64,000 bases of DNA from Verrucomicrobiota bacterium (GCA_030835305.1 JAURPJ010000072.1:37832-101831); one strand, 5' to 3'; numbered from the stretch's first letter, positions 9,925-20,795 are shown. Notes: a model not told the origin generated them from the sequence alone. A program made the numbers and translations.

Positions 9925-10800
9925 ATGAGGACAAAAACCGGCCCACCGGAGCGGATTGAAGCCGTTCTGAGCCAGCTTCAAAAAGACTTCGGCAAGCTCG
10001 ACTCGCTGGCTCTGAATTACGGCGACTACATACACTTACGGGACAGCGGAAAAACAACTATTCTCGAAAAAGACACCTGCGAAACAGCTCCAAAATTTTT
10101 GGCACTGGCGAAAAATCTCTTGGCCCGCCGAAGAGGAAGGTCACGATGAAGACGAGTGGCAGGAAATGGCGATTTTTGCGGCGTCTGCGGCCTCATTGGG
10201 TACGCTCTTTCGTTTCAGGAACACATCCCATTATTTGTTCCCGTCATCCTTTATATCATCGCTATGATTGCCGGAGGATGGGATGCCGCCCGGGACACCT
10301 AGAAACTCTTCCGGAAGAGCAAGCTCGACATTTACTTTCTCATGCTGGCAGTGGCCCTTGGTGCCTCCGTATTCGGGGCCTGGGGTGAGGGAGCTCTCCT
10401 TCTTTTTCTGTTCCCGGTCTCGGGGGCCATGGAACATTTTGCCCTCTATCGCACCCTTCGCGAAATCGATTCTCTTTTCAAAGCGGCTCCAAAGGAGGCC
10501 ACCATCATCGATGACGACGGTAGCGAGCAACGGCTTTCTGTTACCCAAATCAAGAACGGGCAACTCCTACTCTCAATTCCCTCCGCCATTCTTGCCGCCA
10601 TCGCCTGGGGAGCCAAAAACGGAATTTTGTTTCGTGGTGGAGCCGCGGTTGAGAAGTTGGCTCAAGTTGACCTCATCGCACTCGATAAAACGGGCAGGCT
10701 AACCACAGGAAATCTTCACGTGCAGAAGATCTAGAGCTTTCCCGAAGGCCACCAAGACCGGCTGCTGACCATCGCCCGGTCACGGAAAAAACATCACGTG
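9925..10800 (+). pseudogene. Decayed heavy-metal P-type ATPase
   Basis: Frames join as HIPLFVPVILYIIAMIAGGWDAARDT*KLFRKSKLDIYFLMLAVALGASVFGAWGEGALLLFLFPVSGAMEHFAL...SIPSAILAAIAWGAKNGILFRGGAAVEKLAQVDLIALDKTGRLTTGN...*SFPEGHQDRLLTIARS; nonsense codons, frameshifts and loss of the central region. Confidence 0.82.
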
Positions 10801-10806
10801 GACAAA

Positions 10807-12006
10807 CTAATTCTTCCGGATTTTCGGGAATTTTCCTCTCGCGAAGGGTTTCTCCACAACCAGATAAACAAATCCACATCCTATGATGATTACAACAGCC
10901 ATTCCCAACAGGATGACGGCATTCCAGGGCCAGTCACCTTTTTCATAAGTTACCCCCGATCCGAGAATGTGGGGGCCGAAGATTGTGTGGATGAAGAAGT
11001 TGTGGAAAAGATAAATGGTATAACACATCATTCCCACTGCTGTGATCCAACGATTGCGAAACATAGCTCCGAGGTATCGACTGGCGAGGATGCACCAAAA
11101 AGCGAGCAGCAGAACAAAGGGCCGCAGGCTCACTCCAGAGTAGTAGTCGATCAGAACGAAGACTCCGATCCAAGCCGGAATGCCAACGAGATCAGCCCAA
11201 AAAGTTCCGCCCTTCTTGCGGATTTCTTTTAAGGTCTGGGACAGGTAGAGATCGGCCAGCAAAAGACCGGGGAGGAACCAATTCAGCTGACGGATGACGG
11301 TGTGGTGCCAGATGCTGTCCGTAAAGGCCTGCCACGAGCCACCACAAAATTGATCCACCGCGATAATTCCGAAAACGAGAAGCGAGCGGCGGATGATTTT
11401 GGGCAGTGCAAAAACCCGGCAAACCAATGGGACGATAAGGTAGAATTGCACCTCAATCTCAAGCGTCCAAGCCACAAACAAAAGCGGGTTGTGGTCGCCA
11501 TCGTAGATGAACCCATGGGCATAAATGAGCCCCGCAAGATAGTTCGGCAACTTTGCAAATCCGTTTTGGTAATAGCCGATCGAGAGGATGAAGAAGAAGG
11601 TCAGCGCGATAATATAGGGAATCTCAATCCTGATGAGACGACGCTTAAAGTAGTTCCTAACCAGCGGCTTCTCTTCCCCCAGCAAATAGTGCGCGGCATA
11701 AGGAAGAGACAAAACCAACCCTGAGATCAGAAAGAAAATCTGCACCCCAAACCACCCCCGGCCAATCATGGCATGAGGCACATGAGCGAGCGCCGTTCCC
11801 GGATCCGTTGCGAGCAGCTCGGGGACCGTGGAAGGCTCGTTGCCGCTCGTGAAAAATCCATGCGAATGAAAGAGCACCACCAGGACAACCGCGAGGCAGC
11901 GAAGACCATCGATCTCCGGAAGGTAACGGCCTGATGAAGTCTTGCGCTGAAAAGGCGCGAGGATACGGTCGGACCATGAGATCCCATCCACTTTCTTGGC
12001 CGCCAT
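10807..12006 (-). CDS. Acyltransferase 3 family (OafA/YrhL-like)
   Basis: [20 protein letters not shown] motif, multi-TM, C-terminal VVEKPFAR. Confidence 0.9.
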   Translation of the reverse strand: MAAKKVDGISWSDRILAPFQRKTSSGRYLPEIDGLRCLAVVLVVLFHSHGFFTSGNEPSTVPELLATDPGTALAHVPHAMIGRGWFGVQIFFLISGLVLSLPYAAHYLLGEEKPLVRNYFKRRLIRIEIPYIIALTFFFILSIGYYQNGFAKLPNYLAGLIYAHGFIYDGDHNPLLFVAWTLEIEVQFYLIVPLVCRVFALPKIIRRSLLVFGIIAVDQFCGGSWQAFTDSIWHHTVIRQLNWFLPGLLLADLYLSQTLKEIRKKGGTFWADLVGIPAWIGVFVLIDYYSGVSLRPFVLLLAFWCILASRYLGAMFRNRWITAVGMMCYTIYLFHNFFIHTIFGPHILGSGVTYEKGDWPWNAVILLGMAVVIIIGCGFVYLVVEKPFARGKFPKIRKN

Positions 12007-12105
12007 GCGCGGGATCCTAGGCGGAATTTCCCGACCGAAAAGGAAAGACCGTGGCCGGATTATCTCATATCCCTTGTCCCTTTTTTACCTCACCCTTCAA
12101 ATCCC

Positions 12106-12321
12106 ATGCCGCACCAATCCAACGATCCCCTTCACGGAGTGAAACTCGAGCAAATGCTCATTCACCTCGAAGACCAATACGGTTGGGATGAACTCGCGAA
12201 CCGCATTCGCATCCGCTGCTTCGCCAACGACCCTTCGCTCAAGTCGTGCCTCAAGTTTCTCCGTAAAACTCCCTGGGCCCGGAACAAGGTGGAGAATCTT
12301 TACCGCGAATCGATTACCTAG
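12106..12321 (+). CDS. VF530 family DNA-binding protein (DUF2132)
   Basis: [54 protein letters not shown]. Confidence 0.9.
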   Translation: MPHQSNDPLHGVKLEQMLIHLEDQYGWDELANRIRIRCFANDPSLKSCLKFLRKTPWARNKVENLYRESIT

Positions 12322-13051
12322 AGTCCCTCTTTTTGGGAGGCTCCGGAGCGGGCGCAGCGGCCATCTTGTGAAAAGTCGCCGGCACCGGCGCGGTGAAAGT
12401 CATGCGCTTCCCCGAAAATGGGTGATCAAAGCTCAGCTCTTTCGCATGCAGAGCGAGGCGCTTGTTGTCGCGGATCTTGCGACCGTATTTCCCGTCACCC
12501 ACGATGGGCCACCCTTTATCGGCAAGGTGCACCCGGATCTGGTTCTTGCGGCCGGTCAGCAAATGAATCTCCAGCAACGCGCGCTCACCGACCGTCTTGA
12601 TCACTTTATAGTTGGTCTTCGAAAGCTTGCCCTTCCGCTTGTCGGTCGATGAAAAAACGCGGCGCGCGTCATTCTCGATCAGATAGCTTTCAATCGTTCC
12701 CTCCCCGGGTTCCGGGTGGCCCTCGACAAAAGCCAGGTAGGTTTTGGCGGCATGCTTCCAATTCTCCTGCAGTGTGAGCTTGGCCTTCTCGGTCCGCGCA
12801 AAAACGAGGACCCCCGAAGTGTCGCGATCAAGCCGGTGCACCACAAAGATTCGCTCACGCGACTTGTAATTTCCCTTCTTCACATAGTCATCGAGCGCCG
12901 CATGCGCGGTGCGCCCGCCATCGCGCCCGGTTCCAATCGTAAGAAGGCCGGCCGTTTTATTGACCACGATGATATCGCGATCCTCGTGAAGAATCTCGAG
13001 ACCCATCGGTTGGTGTTTGCGCCTGCCACGCTTCTTTTTCTCTCCGGCCAC
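12314..13051 (-). CDS. RluA family pseudouridine synthase
   Basis: [21 protein letters not shown] (HRLDxxTSG) and [12 protein letters not shown] motifs. Confidence 0.93.
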   Translation of the reverse strand: MAGEKKKRGRRKHQPMGLEILHEDRDIIVVNKTAGLLTIGTGRDGGRTAHAALDDYVKKGNYKSRERIFVVHRLDRDTSGVLVFARTEKAKLTLQENWKHAAKTYLAFVEGHPEPGEGTIESYLIENDARRVFSSTDKRKGKLSKTNYKVIKTVGERALLEIHLLTGRKNQIRVHLADKGWPIVGDGKYGRKIRDNKRLALHAKELSFDHPFSGKRMTFTAPVPATFHKMAAAPAPEPPKKRDSR

Positions 13052-13172
13052 GCCGTAACTTGGTCCGGTTTGCGAGATCGGAAAAGCGAAAGATAAATAG
13101 GATACATTTCCAACCCTCGTCTCACTTTATAAAAACAGTTTGGTTCCACCTAGACTTGTCTTATAAAGCCCC

Positions 13173-14330
13173 ATGTCTTTATTGGAAAGGAGCTTCGCGA
13201 AAATCCTTCGGAGAGTAGTTCGGATTGCTGTTCTCACTTCGCTTCATCCGGGCAATTCGGCAGCGCAACTGTCTCCAAATGATCCCAGTGTCGCTCCCAA
13301 CCTAGGTGTCTGGCTGAGGGATGCCTCCACCACCTTCGACGCCGAAACCGGAATTTGGTCGGACTCAAGCAGCAACCAACGCCACGCGATCCCGGTCGGC
13401 GAGGTGAACGTCGCAGAGCTCCGCACCTTTCTGGCACCGACCGCTTCCAACGTGCCCGGAGGCGGACTTTCCGTCGACGATCTTCCTGCCGTCAAGTTCA
13501 GTGCCAGCGTCGAAGATCTTCTCGTTGTCGAGGAGATCAACGGTGGGGCCGGCCTTACCAACCTCACCCTGTTTGTTGTCTACAATGTCGATCCTCTTGC
13601 CGCCATCACCAGCCAGATCAGACCAGTTGGTATCGGATCAATCTCGGCCCTGCAAACAGCCACCGGCGACAATTTTAATCTCGGCTCCGACCCGTCCATC
13701 CGCAAGGACAACGGCCAGATCGGAGCAGGTAGCTACACCGAGCCTTTCCCCAACCAAACCACCTTTATTCGGACCGCCCGCATGTCGAGAATTCCAGATA
13801 CCATCGACGAATGGTTCAATGAAAACGGAACACTACAGAAGGTGCTCTCGGTCAATGGTTCATCGTTTACCACGAGCACTGATGACTTCTTTCTCGGGGA
13901 CCTGCGCGCCGGCGCCACCGGGACGCCCGGAGTTAATGGTCCAAATCCGGCACGGGGAGATTTTGATATCGTGCAGGCCATCGCATACGCCGCCGCACTC
14001 ACAGACCAACAGATCATAGAGATCAATGAATGGCTCGTCGAAAATCCGGACGGCTCGGGTGGAAACTCCGGCTCGGGGCAGCTTGCCTTCACCGGCATCT
14101 CGGTGACCGAAGACCGGGCGGGCGCGACCCTTACCTGGCGATCAAAGCCGGGCACAAAGTATGCCATTGATCTCACCTACGACCTCAAGAACGGTCCTTG
14201 GTTGGAGATCAACGATGACATTGATTCAAGTGGCGAGGAGACTTCGGCCGACGTCCCGACCTTCACCGGAGAGGCCCCGGCACAGCTTCCAAGTCACGCC
14301 TACTTCCGGGTCCGCGAAATTCGGCTCTGA
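13173..14330 (+). CDS. Secreted protein with C-terminal 'DL..W..' beta module
   Basis: Signal-like N-terminus; LamG-like body; C-terminus GTKYAIDLTYDLKNGPWLEINDDIDSSGEETS...YFRVREI. Confidence 0.6.
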   Translation: MSLLERSFAKILRRVVRIAVLTSLHPGNSAAQLSPNDPSVAPNLGVWLRDASTTFDAETGIWSDSSSNQRHAIPVGEVNVAELRTFLAPTASNVPGGGLSVDDLPAVKFSASVEDLLVVEEINGGAGLTNLTLFVVYNVDPLAAITSQIRPVGIGSISALQTATGDNFNLGSDPSIRKDNGQIGAGSYTEPFPNQTTFIRTARMSRIPDTIDEWFNENGTLQKVLSVNGSSFTTSTDDFFLGDLRAGATGTPGVNGPNPARGDFDIVQAIAYAAALTDQQIIEINEWLVENPDGSGGNSGSGQLAFTGISVTEDRAGATLTWRSKPGTKYAIDLTYDLKNGPWLEINDDIDSSGEETSADVPTFTGEAPAQLPSHAYFRVREIRL

Positions 14331-14688
14331 CCTGCGATCTCCACAGAACAACAAATGACTCAAACACCCCGTCGGTGGCCTTTCTGGTTCTGATAAACAG
14401 GACGCCTTCCTTATAGTATAACTTTCCATCGATCGATCTGGTCTCAACCGCAGACAGGGCACCTGCACGACTCACTTCCCTGCGATTCTTCTCATGGTTC
14501 CAATACGAAAATGGCGGGATCTCGTAGGTGAGAAGCTTCGCCAACCCGTAACCCGACCTTTCCATGCCGTTCATTTCACAAAATGGCATGAGCCCGTCAA
14601 AATCCTCATCGGGATTCAGAGCCACCCAAGAATTCCTCACTTCATCAAGAAACCTCTGCTCCTTGCGATCGATTGGAGTGAGTTCCAA
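14263..14688 (-). CDS. Hypothetical protein
   Basis: 141-aa ORF without recognised domain; 3' end overlaps the opposing gene. Confidence 0.35.
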   Translation of the reverse strand: MELTPIDRKEQRFLDEVRNSWVALNPDEDFDGLMPFCEMNGMERSGYGLAKLLTYEIPPFSYWNHEKNRREVSRAGALSAVETRSIDGKLYYKEGVLFIRTRKATDGVFESFVVLWRSQVRAEFRGPGSRRDLEAVPGPLR

Positions 14689-14728
14689 GAGAGGTGAATT
14701 GGCATTCTCCTTGAAACGATTTTATGTG

Positions 14729-14818
14729 TTAAAAGCTACGGAAGTAGTCGATGGCTAACCACGCCAGGGCAACCAAAATAGTCGAAGCGACGGCAAACTT
14801 TGGACTAAACTCCTTCAT
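14729..14818 (-). CDS. 29-aa putative single-TM microprotein overlapping the tsaE 3' end
   Basis: MKEFSPKFAVASTILVALAWLAIDYFRSF; ATG at 14818 lies 11 nt before the last tsaE stop base. Confidence 0.35.
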   Translation of the reverse strand: MKEFSPKFAVASTILVALAWLAIDYFRSF

Positions 14819-15239
14819 TTGGCAGGTCATCGATGATCCTTCCTTCCCCGGCATGCCTGAGCTCGAGCCAACGGGTATTTTTGGGAAGGAGGCCCGGATG
14901 CAAGCTCGGCCACTCCACAATGACAAGGCCTCCGCGCTCCAAATAATCGTCCCAACCCAGATCGAGGAGCTCGTGCTCTTCCCCGACGCGATAGAAATCG
15001 AAGTGAAACACCTCCAGCCGCCCACCGAGGTATTCCTGAACCAACGAAAAAGTCGGACTGGTGACCTCTTGCTCGTAACCCAATCCTTCCATAATTCCCT
15101 GGGTAAGAGTCGTTTTCCCCGCTCCCAGGTCGCCCAGCAAAGCAATCACCTCACCATCCCGGGCAGCCCGGCCAATCTCATGCCCGAAAGCGATTGTGGC
15201 TGCAGCATCGGGCAATTTGACCGGAAAAGACGGGAACAC
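14805..15239 (-). CDS. tsaE: tRNA threonylcarbamoyladenosine biosynthesis ATPase TsaE
   Basis: GDLGAGKTTLTQGIMEGLG Walker A, VTSPTFSLVQEY, HFDFYRV. Confidence 0.95.
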   Translation of the reverse strand: MFPSFPVKLPDAAATIAFGHEIGRAARDGEVIALLGDLGAGKTTLTQGIMEGLGYEQEVTSPTFSLVQEYLGGRLEVFHFDFYRVGEEHELLDLGWDDYLERGGLVIVEWPSLHPGLLPKNTRWLELRHAGEGRIIDDLPNEGV

Positions 15240-15429
15240 CTGGATTTGGTAGAAAGAAGGGCGGCAAAAGGCAAGTTTTGGGATTGCGCAACCCGAGGAC
15301 TAATAAAACGGATTTTTTCCAAAAAAACCTTGCCCGTCCGGTGCGTCTGTGGTGAATTCCCGCCCCGCGCCGGCCGCGAGTAATCCGGTTTGCTTCTTTT
15401 CGTCCTCAATTTTTAGCCACATCCCTATC

Positions 15430-15744
15430 ATGGCCTACGCAATTTTCAAAACAGGCGGTAAACAATACCGCGTCCAAGAAGGTGACACCATCAGTGTCGA
15501 CAAACTCCCTGTGGAGGCTGATGATGAAATCAAGTTCCCTGAGGTCCTCCTCGTGAACGATGGCGAAAACACCAAGGTTGGGGCTCCCACCATCGAAGGG
15601 GCCGGCGTCACCGCCAAGGTGATCGAGCAACACCGCGGAAAGAAAGGTGTCGCCTTCAAGTTCAAACGCCGGAAGGGTTTTCACAAGACCATCGGTTTCC
15701 GTCACCACCTCACCAAGCTTCAGATCACCGGGATCGAAGGATAA
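15430..15744 (+). CDS. rplU: 50S ribosomal protein L21
   Basis: [47 protein letters not shown]; annotated start internal to supplied ORF. Confidence 0.97.
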   Translation: MAYAIFKTGGKQYRVQEGDTISVDKLPVEADDEIKFPEVLLVNDGENTKVGAPTIEGAGVTAKVIEQHRGKKGVAFKFKRRKGFHKTIGFRHHLTKLQITGIEG

Positions 15745-15775
15745 ATTCTCAGAAACCTCCTACCACTTTTTAGAC

Positions 15776-16024
15776 ATGGCTCACAAAAAAGGACAGGGTT
15801 CCGTTAAAAACGGACGCGACTCGAACAGCAAGCGCCTCGGCGTGAAAAAATACGGCGGAGAAGCAGTCATCGCCGGCAACATCCTCATCCGCCAGCGTGG
15901 CACCAAATGGCATCCCGGTGCCAACGTCGGAATGGGCAAGGATCACACTCTTTTCGCCCTGACGGACGGAAGCGTTTACTTCGATAAGAAAGGCCGCCGT
16001 ATCAATGTGGCACTCGCCGACTAA
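15776..16024 (+). CDS. rpmA: 50S ribosomal protein L27
   Basis: [48 protein letters not shown]. Confidence 0.97.
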   Translation: MAHKKGQGSVKNGRDSNSKRLGVKKYGGEAVIAGNILIRQRGTKWHPGANVGMGKDHTLFALTDGSVYFDKKGRRINVALAD

Positions 16025-16056
16025 TCTCAGTTTTTCCAGGCAATATTTCATTTATG

Positions 16057-16091
16057 GAAAAAAAGGCGGACCGGTTGGTTCGCCTTTTTTC
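16057..16091 (+). terminator. Rho-independent terminator after rpmA
   Basis: AAAAAGGCGGACC-GGTT-GGTTCGCCTTTTTT hairpin with U-tract. Confidence 0.8.
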
Positions 16092-16132
16092 TTTCGAAAA
16101 TTTTTACAGTCGGATCTTTTTAAGTTTTAGAA

Positions 16133-16579
16133 ATGCACCTCGTTCTCGTCGAACCAGAAATCCCACACAACACCGGCGCCATCGGTCGCCTCGCCCTCGC
16201 CACCGGGTCCACCTTGCATTTGGTCAAACCACTGGGATTCTCGCTTGATGAGAAATCAGTCCGCCGTGCCGGCCTGGACTACTGGAAAGACGTCGATCTG
16301 CACGTCTGGGATAACTTCGACCAGCTTCTCGCCGCCCACCCTGAAGCACGGATTTGGTTTCTCAGCACCAAAGGAAGAAAATCGGCGTGGGGCGTCCAAT
16401 TCCGGGCGAACGACTTTCTCGTCTTCGGTCCCGAAACCCGGGGTCTGCCCGAAAAGTGGCTCGATGACCGCGCCATCCGTATCCCCATGAAACAGGGTTC
16501 GACCCGCTCGCTCAACCTCGCTACCGCAGTCGCCATAATCCTTTACGAAGCCGAGCGACAAATCGGAGAGCTGGAATAA
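16133..16579 (+). CDS. trmL: tRNA (cytidine(34)-2'-O)-methyltransferase
   Basis: SPOUT motifs VEPEIPHNTGAIGRLALATGSTLHLVKPLGF, FGPETRGLP, GSTRSLNLATAVAIILYE. Confidence 0.93.
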   Translation: MHLVLVEPEIPHNTGAIGRLALATGSTLHLVKPLGFSLDEKSVRRAGLDYWKDVDLHVWDNFDQLLAAHPEARIWFLSTKGRKSAWGVQFRANDFLVFGPETRGLPEKWLDDRAIRIPMKQGSTRSLNLATAVAIILYEAERQIGELE

Positions 16580-16885
16580 ATATCGCCTGACAGGCATACC
16601 GCTCACGCTGACCCTCCGGTATTCGCCCCATTCGGTCGTGAGCCCAATTGTTCTTAATCAACTCTCTCACAATATGTTGTTTATCCCTCATTTTTCATGA
16701 AAGGCCGATCCCGATGCCTTGTTGCAGATCGTTAGAGTTTGAAGAGGCCCAGTCCCTTTATGAGATCTTTTTGACCTCGTTTCTTCCCTCTTAACAGCAC
16801 GTTCCCTCATCCCCTCCGCTATTTTTCTGGTGCCGAGGTCAGCACCTAGCTTTTATCCAACGATCAGGAGTTTTTGATGCACTAT

Positions 16886-17160
16886 CTAGAAGATCTCGCG
16901 AGCTGGATGAAAGCTCGAAAGATGAACTTTGATCAGGCGCATATTGCGAATTACAACGGCTCCGATTTTAAGTAACTGGGTTCTGATAGTACCACTTTGT
17001 TTTCTCATCCAGTCGGAGCCCTCCAGGCCAATGCGACGTAAGACTTCCATGAGCACGTAGGCGAGGGTGCTCATGATCAGGCGGTGTTGGTTGGGCCACC
17101 ACCGATAACAGGAAGCGCGATCAGCGAAGAGTGCGTGTTGGGTGGTTTGATCTCGTCGGC
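16886..17160 (-). mobile_element. IS1380-like transposase C-terminal remnant
   Basis: Frame reads QHALFADRASCYRWWPNQHRLIMSTLAYVLMEVLRRIGLEGSDWMRKQSGTIRTQLLKIGAVV. Confidence 0.72.
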
Positions 17161-17196
17161 GGGTTTCGCACCCGCCGGCTTCTTCTTTGCTACGGA

Positions 17197-17640
17197 TTAT
17201 TTTCTCAGGTAGGCGCCGGCCCAGCTGGCGTGATCGCCGCCTGGTCCGTCGGCCTCATCGGTGACGAACAGTTCCAACTCCTTGGCTTCCTTCAAAGAGA
17301 TGGTCAAAGAACGTGCACCAAAACCGTCGCTGCGAACCTTGCCGCTGGCGAACACCTCTTTCCCGTCCACCAGGATTTTCATCTCAAGCAGGCCGTGGTG
17401 GGCATCGTCCGGGCCCGGGACAGCGTGGAACGACAAGAACTTGCCATCCAGTGGGAAGCGGAGGTGTGAGTCCGCGTGAACGCCCAATCCGCGCTCGTAG
17501 GCTTTGCCCCCCCACGCTGATGGTTTTCCCTTGGACTCCCTTGTCGTTCAGCACACGCCAGAAACTTTCGACTTTGGAAGCCCATCTCTTTGCGCAGGTA
17601 GATCTTGCCATTGGTTGCAGCACGCTCATCGATGGCCTAT
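17197..17640 (-). pseudogene. Frameshifted NPCBM-type carbohydrate-binding domain remnant
   Basis: RVLNDKGVQGKTISVGG in one frame then LGVHADSHLRFPLDGKFLSFHAVPGPDDAHHGLLEMKILVDGKEVFASGKV in another. Confidence 0.65.
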
Positions 17641-17889
17641 TGGAATTCCGTTTCAAACCCGGCGGCGGCGGCGGCCTTCTGCTACCCACCGCCCTGCAGA
17701 GCGATTCCAAGCTGCGTTGTTGATTTATTGAAGTTGGTATCACAAAGCTATGTCTCATAAAGAAATCACCCCGCCAATGCTACCGGTTTGTTTTGTTCCT
17801 TGGATACACATCGAGGGAAGTCGATTTTTTAATACGCCGCCGCAAATGAGAGGCTTGCTTCAACATGCTGCTCCCTTCGATCATACGTC

Positions 17890-18027
17890 GTGAGCGAGAG
17901 TGAAAACCAGAAAAGGCGTCGAGTCGTTGTGACCGGCGGTCCAAGCGGTGGCAAGACGACTGCGGTCGACTTTTTCCGGCGAGAGATTGGCGAGCCAATT
18001 ACAGCGTTTTGGTTTTACTACATTTAA
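17890..18027 (+). pseudogene. Truncated P-loop NTPase fragment
   Basis: VSESENQKRRRVVVTGGPSGGKTTAVDFFRREIGEPITAFWFYYI*: Walker A GGPSGGKTT then abrupt end. Confidence 0.6.
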
Positions 18028-18086
18028 AGCTCTAAGCCCCTCGACGTTTTTTGATATCGAAGGAAGGCGGTGGTCAAGAAAGCGGC

Positions 18087-19466
18087 TCAATCCAGCGCGA
18101 GCTCGACCTGATTCTCGAAAAGCTTGAGGTCGGGATCATCGACGTCTTTCATCCAGTGCCACAGGGACTTGGTCATCGCGCTGACGCGACCAGATTGTCT
18201 GCCATCATTTTTATCGAGCAGATTTTTCAGGCAGCTGGGGTCTGTTTTTAGGTCGTAGAGTTCTTGCCGGGTGCGATAAAGGTAGAAATCGGCACGGGCG
18301 CGGACCTTCGGGTCGGCGGCGTTTTTCATCGCCTTAAAGGTGAGGCCGCTCATTGACTCGTTACGGAACTGCGTCTTACCGTCCGACCAACCGTTCCAGA
18401 TATAAAGGAAGTCGCCGTCGTTGATCGCGCGCATCGGCAGGTGCTTCCGGGAGTAGGGTCGCTCATGGAAAGTGAAGACCCGGTTACGGCCCGGTTGTTC
18501 GGCGCCCTTCATCAGGGGGAACAAGGAAAGCCCGTTTGCGCCTTCCAGATTCTCGAGACCGGCGGCGGCGAGAAAGGTCGGAGCAACGTCAATGGTGCTG
18601 ACGAAATTCTTCTTATCGATCGATCCGGATTCGATGTGCCCGGGCCAGCGTAGGATGAAGGGGGTAATGTTGGAGGCGAGGTAGCAGTTGGTCTTCGCAT
18701 AGGGAAGGGACATGCCGTGATCGCTCAGGAAGAGGACCAGGGTATTGTCGGCTTGGCCACTTTTTTTCAACTCGTCCAGAACCGCTCCAACCACCTGATC
18801 GGCGCGAGCAACGGATTGGAAATAGGTTGCCAATTCCGAGCGGATGTCGGGAAGATCCGGAAGGAAGCCAGGCACGGGCACTTGCTTAGGATTGATCTCT
18901 CTTGGGAATGGGATTTTTTTGAAGGAATCGCCCTTCGCGCCGGCGAAGGGGCGGTGAGGATCAGCGGCGTTGGCCATGATGAAGAATGGTTTGTCGGCGG
19001 CTTTAGCTTCTTCGATAGTATCACGGACCGCTTCGGCATAAGCTACGGAACTGCGGCCGCCGCCGAGGTTTTTTTGTTTGTCGATGCGGTGGAATGCTTC
19101 GTGACGGGAGGGGACGACGTGGATTTCCTTGCCGATCAAACTGTTGAAGTAACCGGCCTTTTTAAGGGCCTCGGGCAGGCTTGGCACCCCGGGGTTGATC
19201 CTGTCGAATCCCAGGGCACCACTGGCTTGTGGGTAGCGCCCGGTCATCAGGACGGCACGGCATGGCATACAAATGGCGACGTTGACAAAGCCTCGCTCGA
19301 AGCGGATGCCTTCAGAGGCAAGGCGGTCAATGTTTGGAGTGATGTTCTCGATCAGGCAACCATAAGCCCCGACCGAGTCACGATTCATGTCATCAACGGT
19401 GATGAGTAAAAGGTTGGGCTTGGCGGCGAGTGAGCCGAGGCAGGCGAGGAAGAATAAAAGGCGCAT
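18087..19466 (-). CDS. Sulfatase
   Basis: KPNLLLITVDDMNRDSVGAYG, CMPCRAVLMTGRYP formylglycine-type motif (CxPxR). Confidence 0.92.
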   Translation of the reverse strand: MRLLFFLACLGSLAAKPNLLLITVDDMNRDSVGAYGCLIENITPNIDRLASEGIRFERGFVNVAICMPCRAVLMTGRYPQASGALGFDRINPGVPSLPEALKKAGYFNSLIGKEIHVVPSRHEAFHRIDKQKNLGGGRSSVAYAEAVRDTIEEAKAADKPFFIMANAADPHRPFAGAKGDSFKKIPFPREINPKQVPVPGFLPDLPDIRSELATYFQSVARADQVVGAVLDELKKSGQADNTLVLFLSDHGMSLPYAKTNCYLASNITPFILRWPGHIESGSIDKKNFVSTIDVAPTFLAAAGLENLEGANGLSLFPLMKGAEQPGRNRVFTFHERPYSRKHLPMRAINDGDFLYIWNGWSDGKTQFRNESMSGLTFKAMKNAADPKVRARADFYLYRTRQELYDLKTDPSCLKNLLDKNDGRQSGRVSAMTKSLWHWMKDVDDPDLKLFENQVELALD

Positions 19467-19720
19467 GAGAAGTGGAACTTGGATGGAAGGTCGAAGGTCT
19501 TCGTCGTCAATTTGGATGAAGCAGCACGAGGTTTGGGGGACATTAGAAACAGTGCATCACCACCATGCAACAGTCGAATTTCACGACAGATGTGACCACT
19601 GGTGTCCTAACGACTAACGAGAAGAGTGCTCCCACCTACTGCCATGAAATTCCTCTTTTGTAGAATGGGAGGAGAACCGGCCTTGTGCTGACCGAATGGG
19701 GAAGAACGGGGACTCATTGA

Positions 19721-20155
19721 TTAAGCCTGTGGACGCTGGCTGAGAATGTAGCTTTGGCAAATTTCGAAGTAGGAAACCATGGAGCCGAGATCAATCCATT
19801 CGTTCCATCCATGCAAGTTTCTCACACAAGGCCTAGAGAGTAGTACTGGAATTCCCTGCGCACAGAAGAACCTGCCATCACTTCCATCCGAGGAACGTAT
19901 AAACCGCGTTGGCATCGAGGTCACTTCTTTAGTAATTTGAACATCCGGCGACAGGCGCGTTGGTTCGCCAATCACAACCGGCTCGGCGCTCACACCCCGC
20001 CCCAATAATCCCTCAATTTCCTCAAGAACCTGCCGACTTGTCATCGGCGGAATAAATCGAATATCAAGCACTACGAAAGAAAGCCGATCCGAGTCGGCGG
20101 CGTGACAAGTAATGCGCCACTCGTTGAGGAAAATGTATATGCAGGGTCGCCGCAA
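19721..20155 (-). pseudogene. M20-family peptidase C-terminal remnant
   Basis: LDIRFIPPMTSRQVLEEIEGLL...VVIGEPTRLSPD...TRFIRSSDGSDGRFFCAQGIPVLLSRPCVRNLHGWNEWIDLGSM; catalytic N-terminal half absent. Confidence 0.6.
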
Positions 20156-20234
20156 GGGTGGACTACTCCCACGATGCGGAGATTTTTTTTGTAGGGATTG
20201 AGTTTGGCATCCAGATCACGCAACATCGGGCCCG

Positions 20235-20795
20235 ATGAGCGCGAAGGAAAATTTGAAGGAAATGTTGCTGGAGAAGTCGGTACGAACAGGTGATTTTACC
20301 TTGGCTTCCGGGAAGAAGAGCGATCTCTATGTCGATTGTCGGCTGACCGCTTTGGACAACCGGGGAGCGGGTTGGATTGGCGAAGTGGGTTGGGAATTGG
20401 TAAAGGGAAGGCTTGAGGCGGAGAATTTCGAAATCGATGCGATAGGCGGAATGACGATGGGAGCGGATCCCATCTCTCTGGTAGTGGGCATGGCAAGCGC
20501 CGGGGATGAGAATGCCTTGCAGGTTTTCAATATCCGCAAGGAACCGAAAGGCTATGGTCGGGGTAAGCAGATCGAAGGGAATTTCAAAGAAGGCGACAAA
20601 GTGGTGGTGGTTGACGATGTCATCACGACCGGCGGGTCCACCTTGAAGGCGATCGAGGCCATTCGTGCAGCGGGTGGCGAGGTCATCTTTTGCCTGGTGC
20701 TGGTGGACCGGGAAGAGGGCGGACGAGCCGCCATTGAGGCCGAAGGAGTGCCTGTCGTAAGCATCTTCACGCGCCGGGAGCTTTTGAGTTCTTAA
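20235..20795 (+). CDS. pyrE: Orotate phosphoribosyltransferase
   Basis: ASGKKSDLYVDCRLTAL, VVVVDDVITTGGSTLKAIEAIRAAGGEV (PRPP loop). Confidence 0.93.
   Translation: MSAKENLKEMLLEKSVRTGDFTLASGKKSDLYVDCRLTALDNRGAGWIGEVGWELVKGRLEAENFEIDAIGGMTMGADPISLVVGMASAGDENALQVFNIRKEPKGYGRGKQIEGNFKEGDKVVVVDDVITTGGSTLKAIEAIRAAGGEVIFCLVLVDREEGGRAAIEAEGVPVVSIFTRRELLSS

Noticed and set aside
16831-16851. GGTGC-CGAGGTCA-GCACC hairpin near IS1380 remnant
   Set aside because: Five-bp stem only and no T-run; cannot be called a terminator or IS end
18717-19409. 230-aa plus-strand ORF
   Set aside because: Antisense to a clear sulfatase; no recognisable domain
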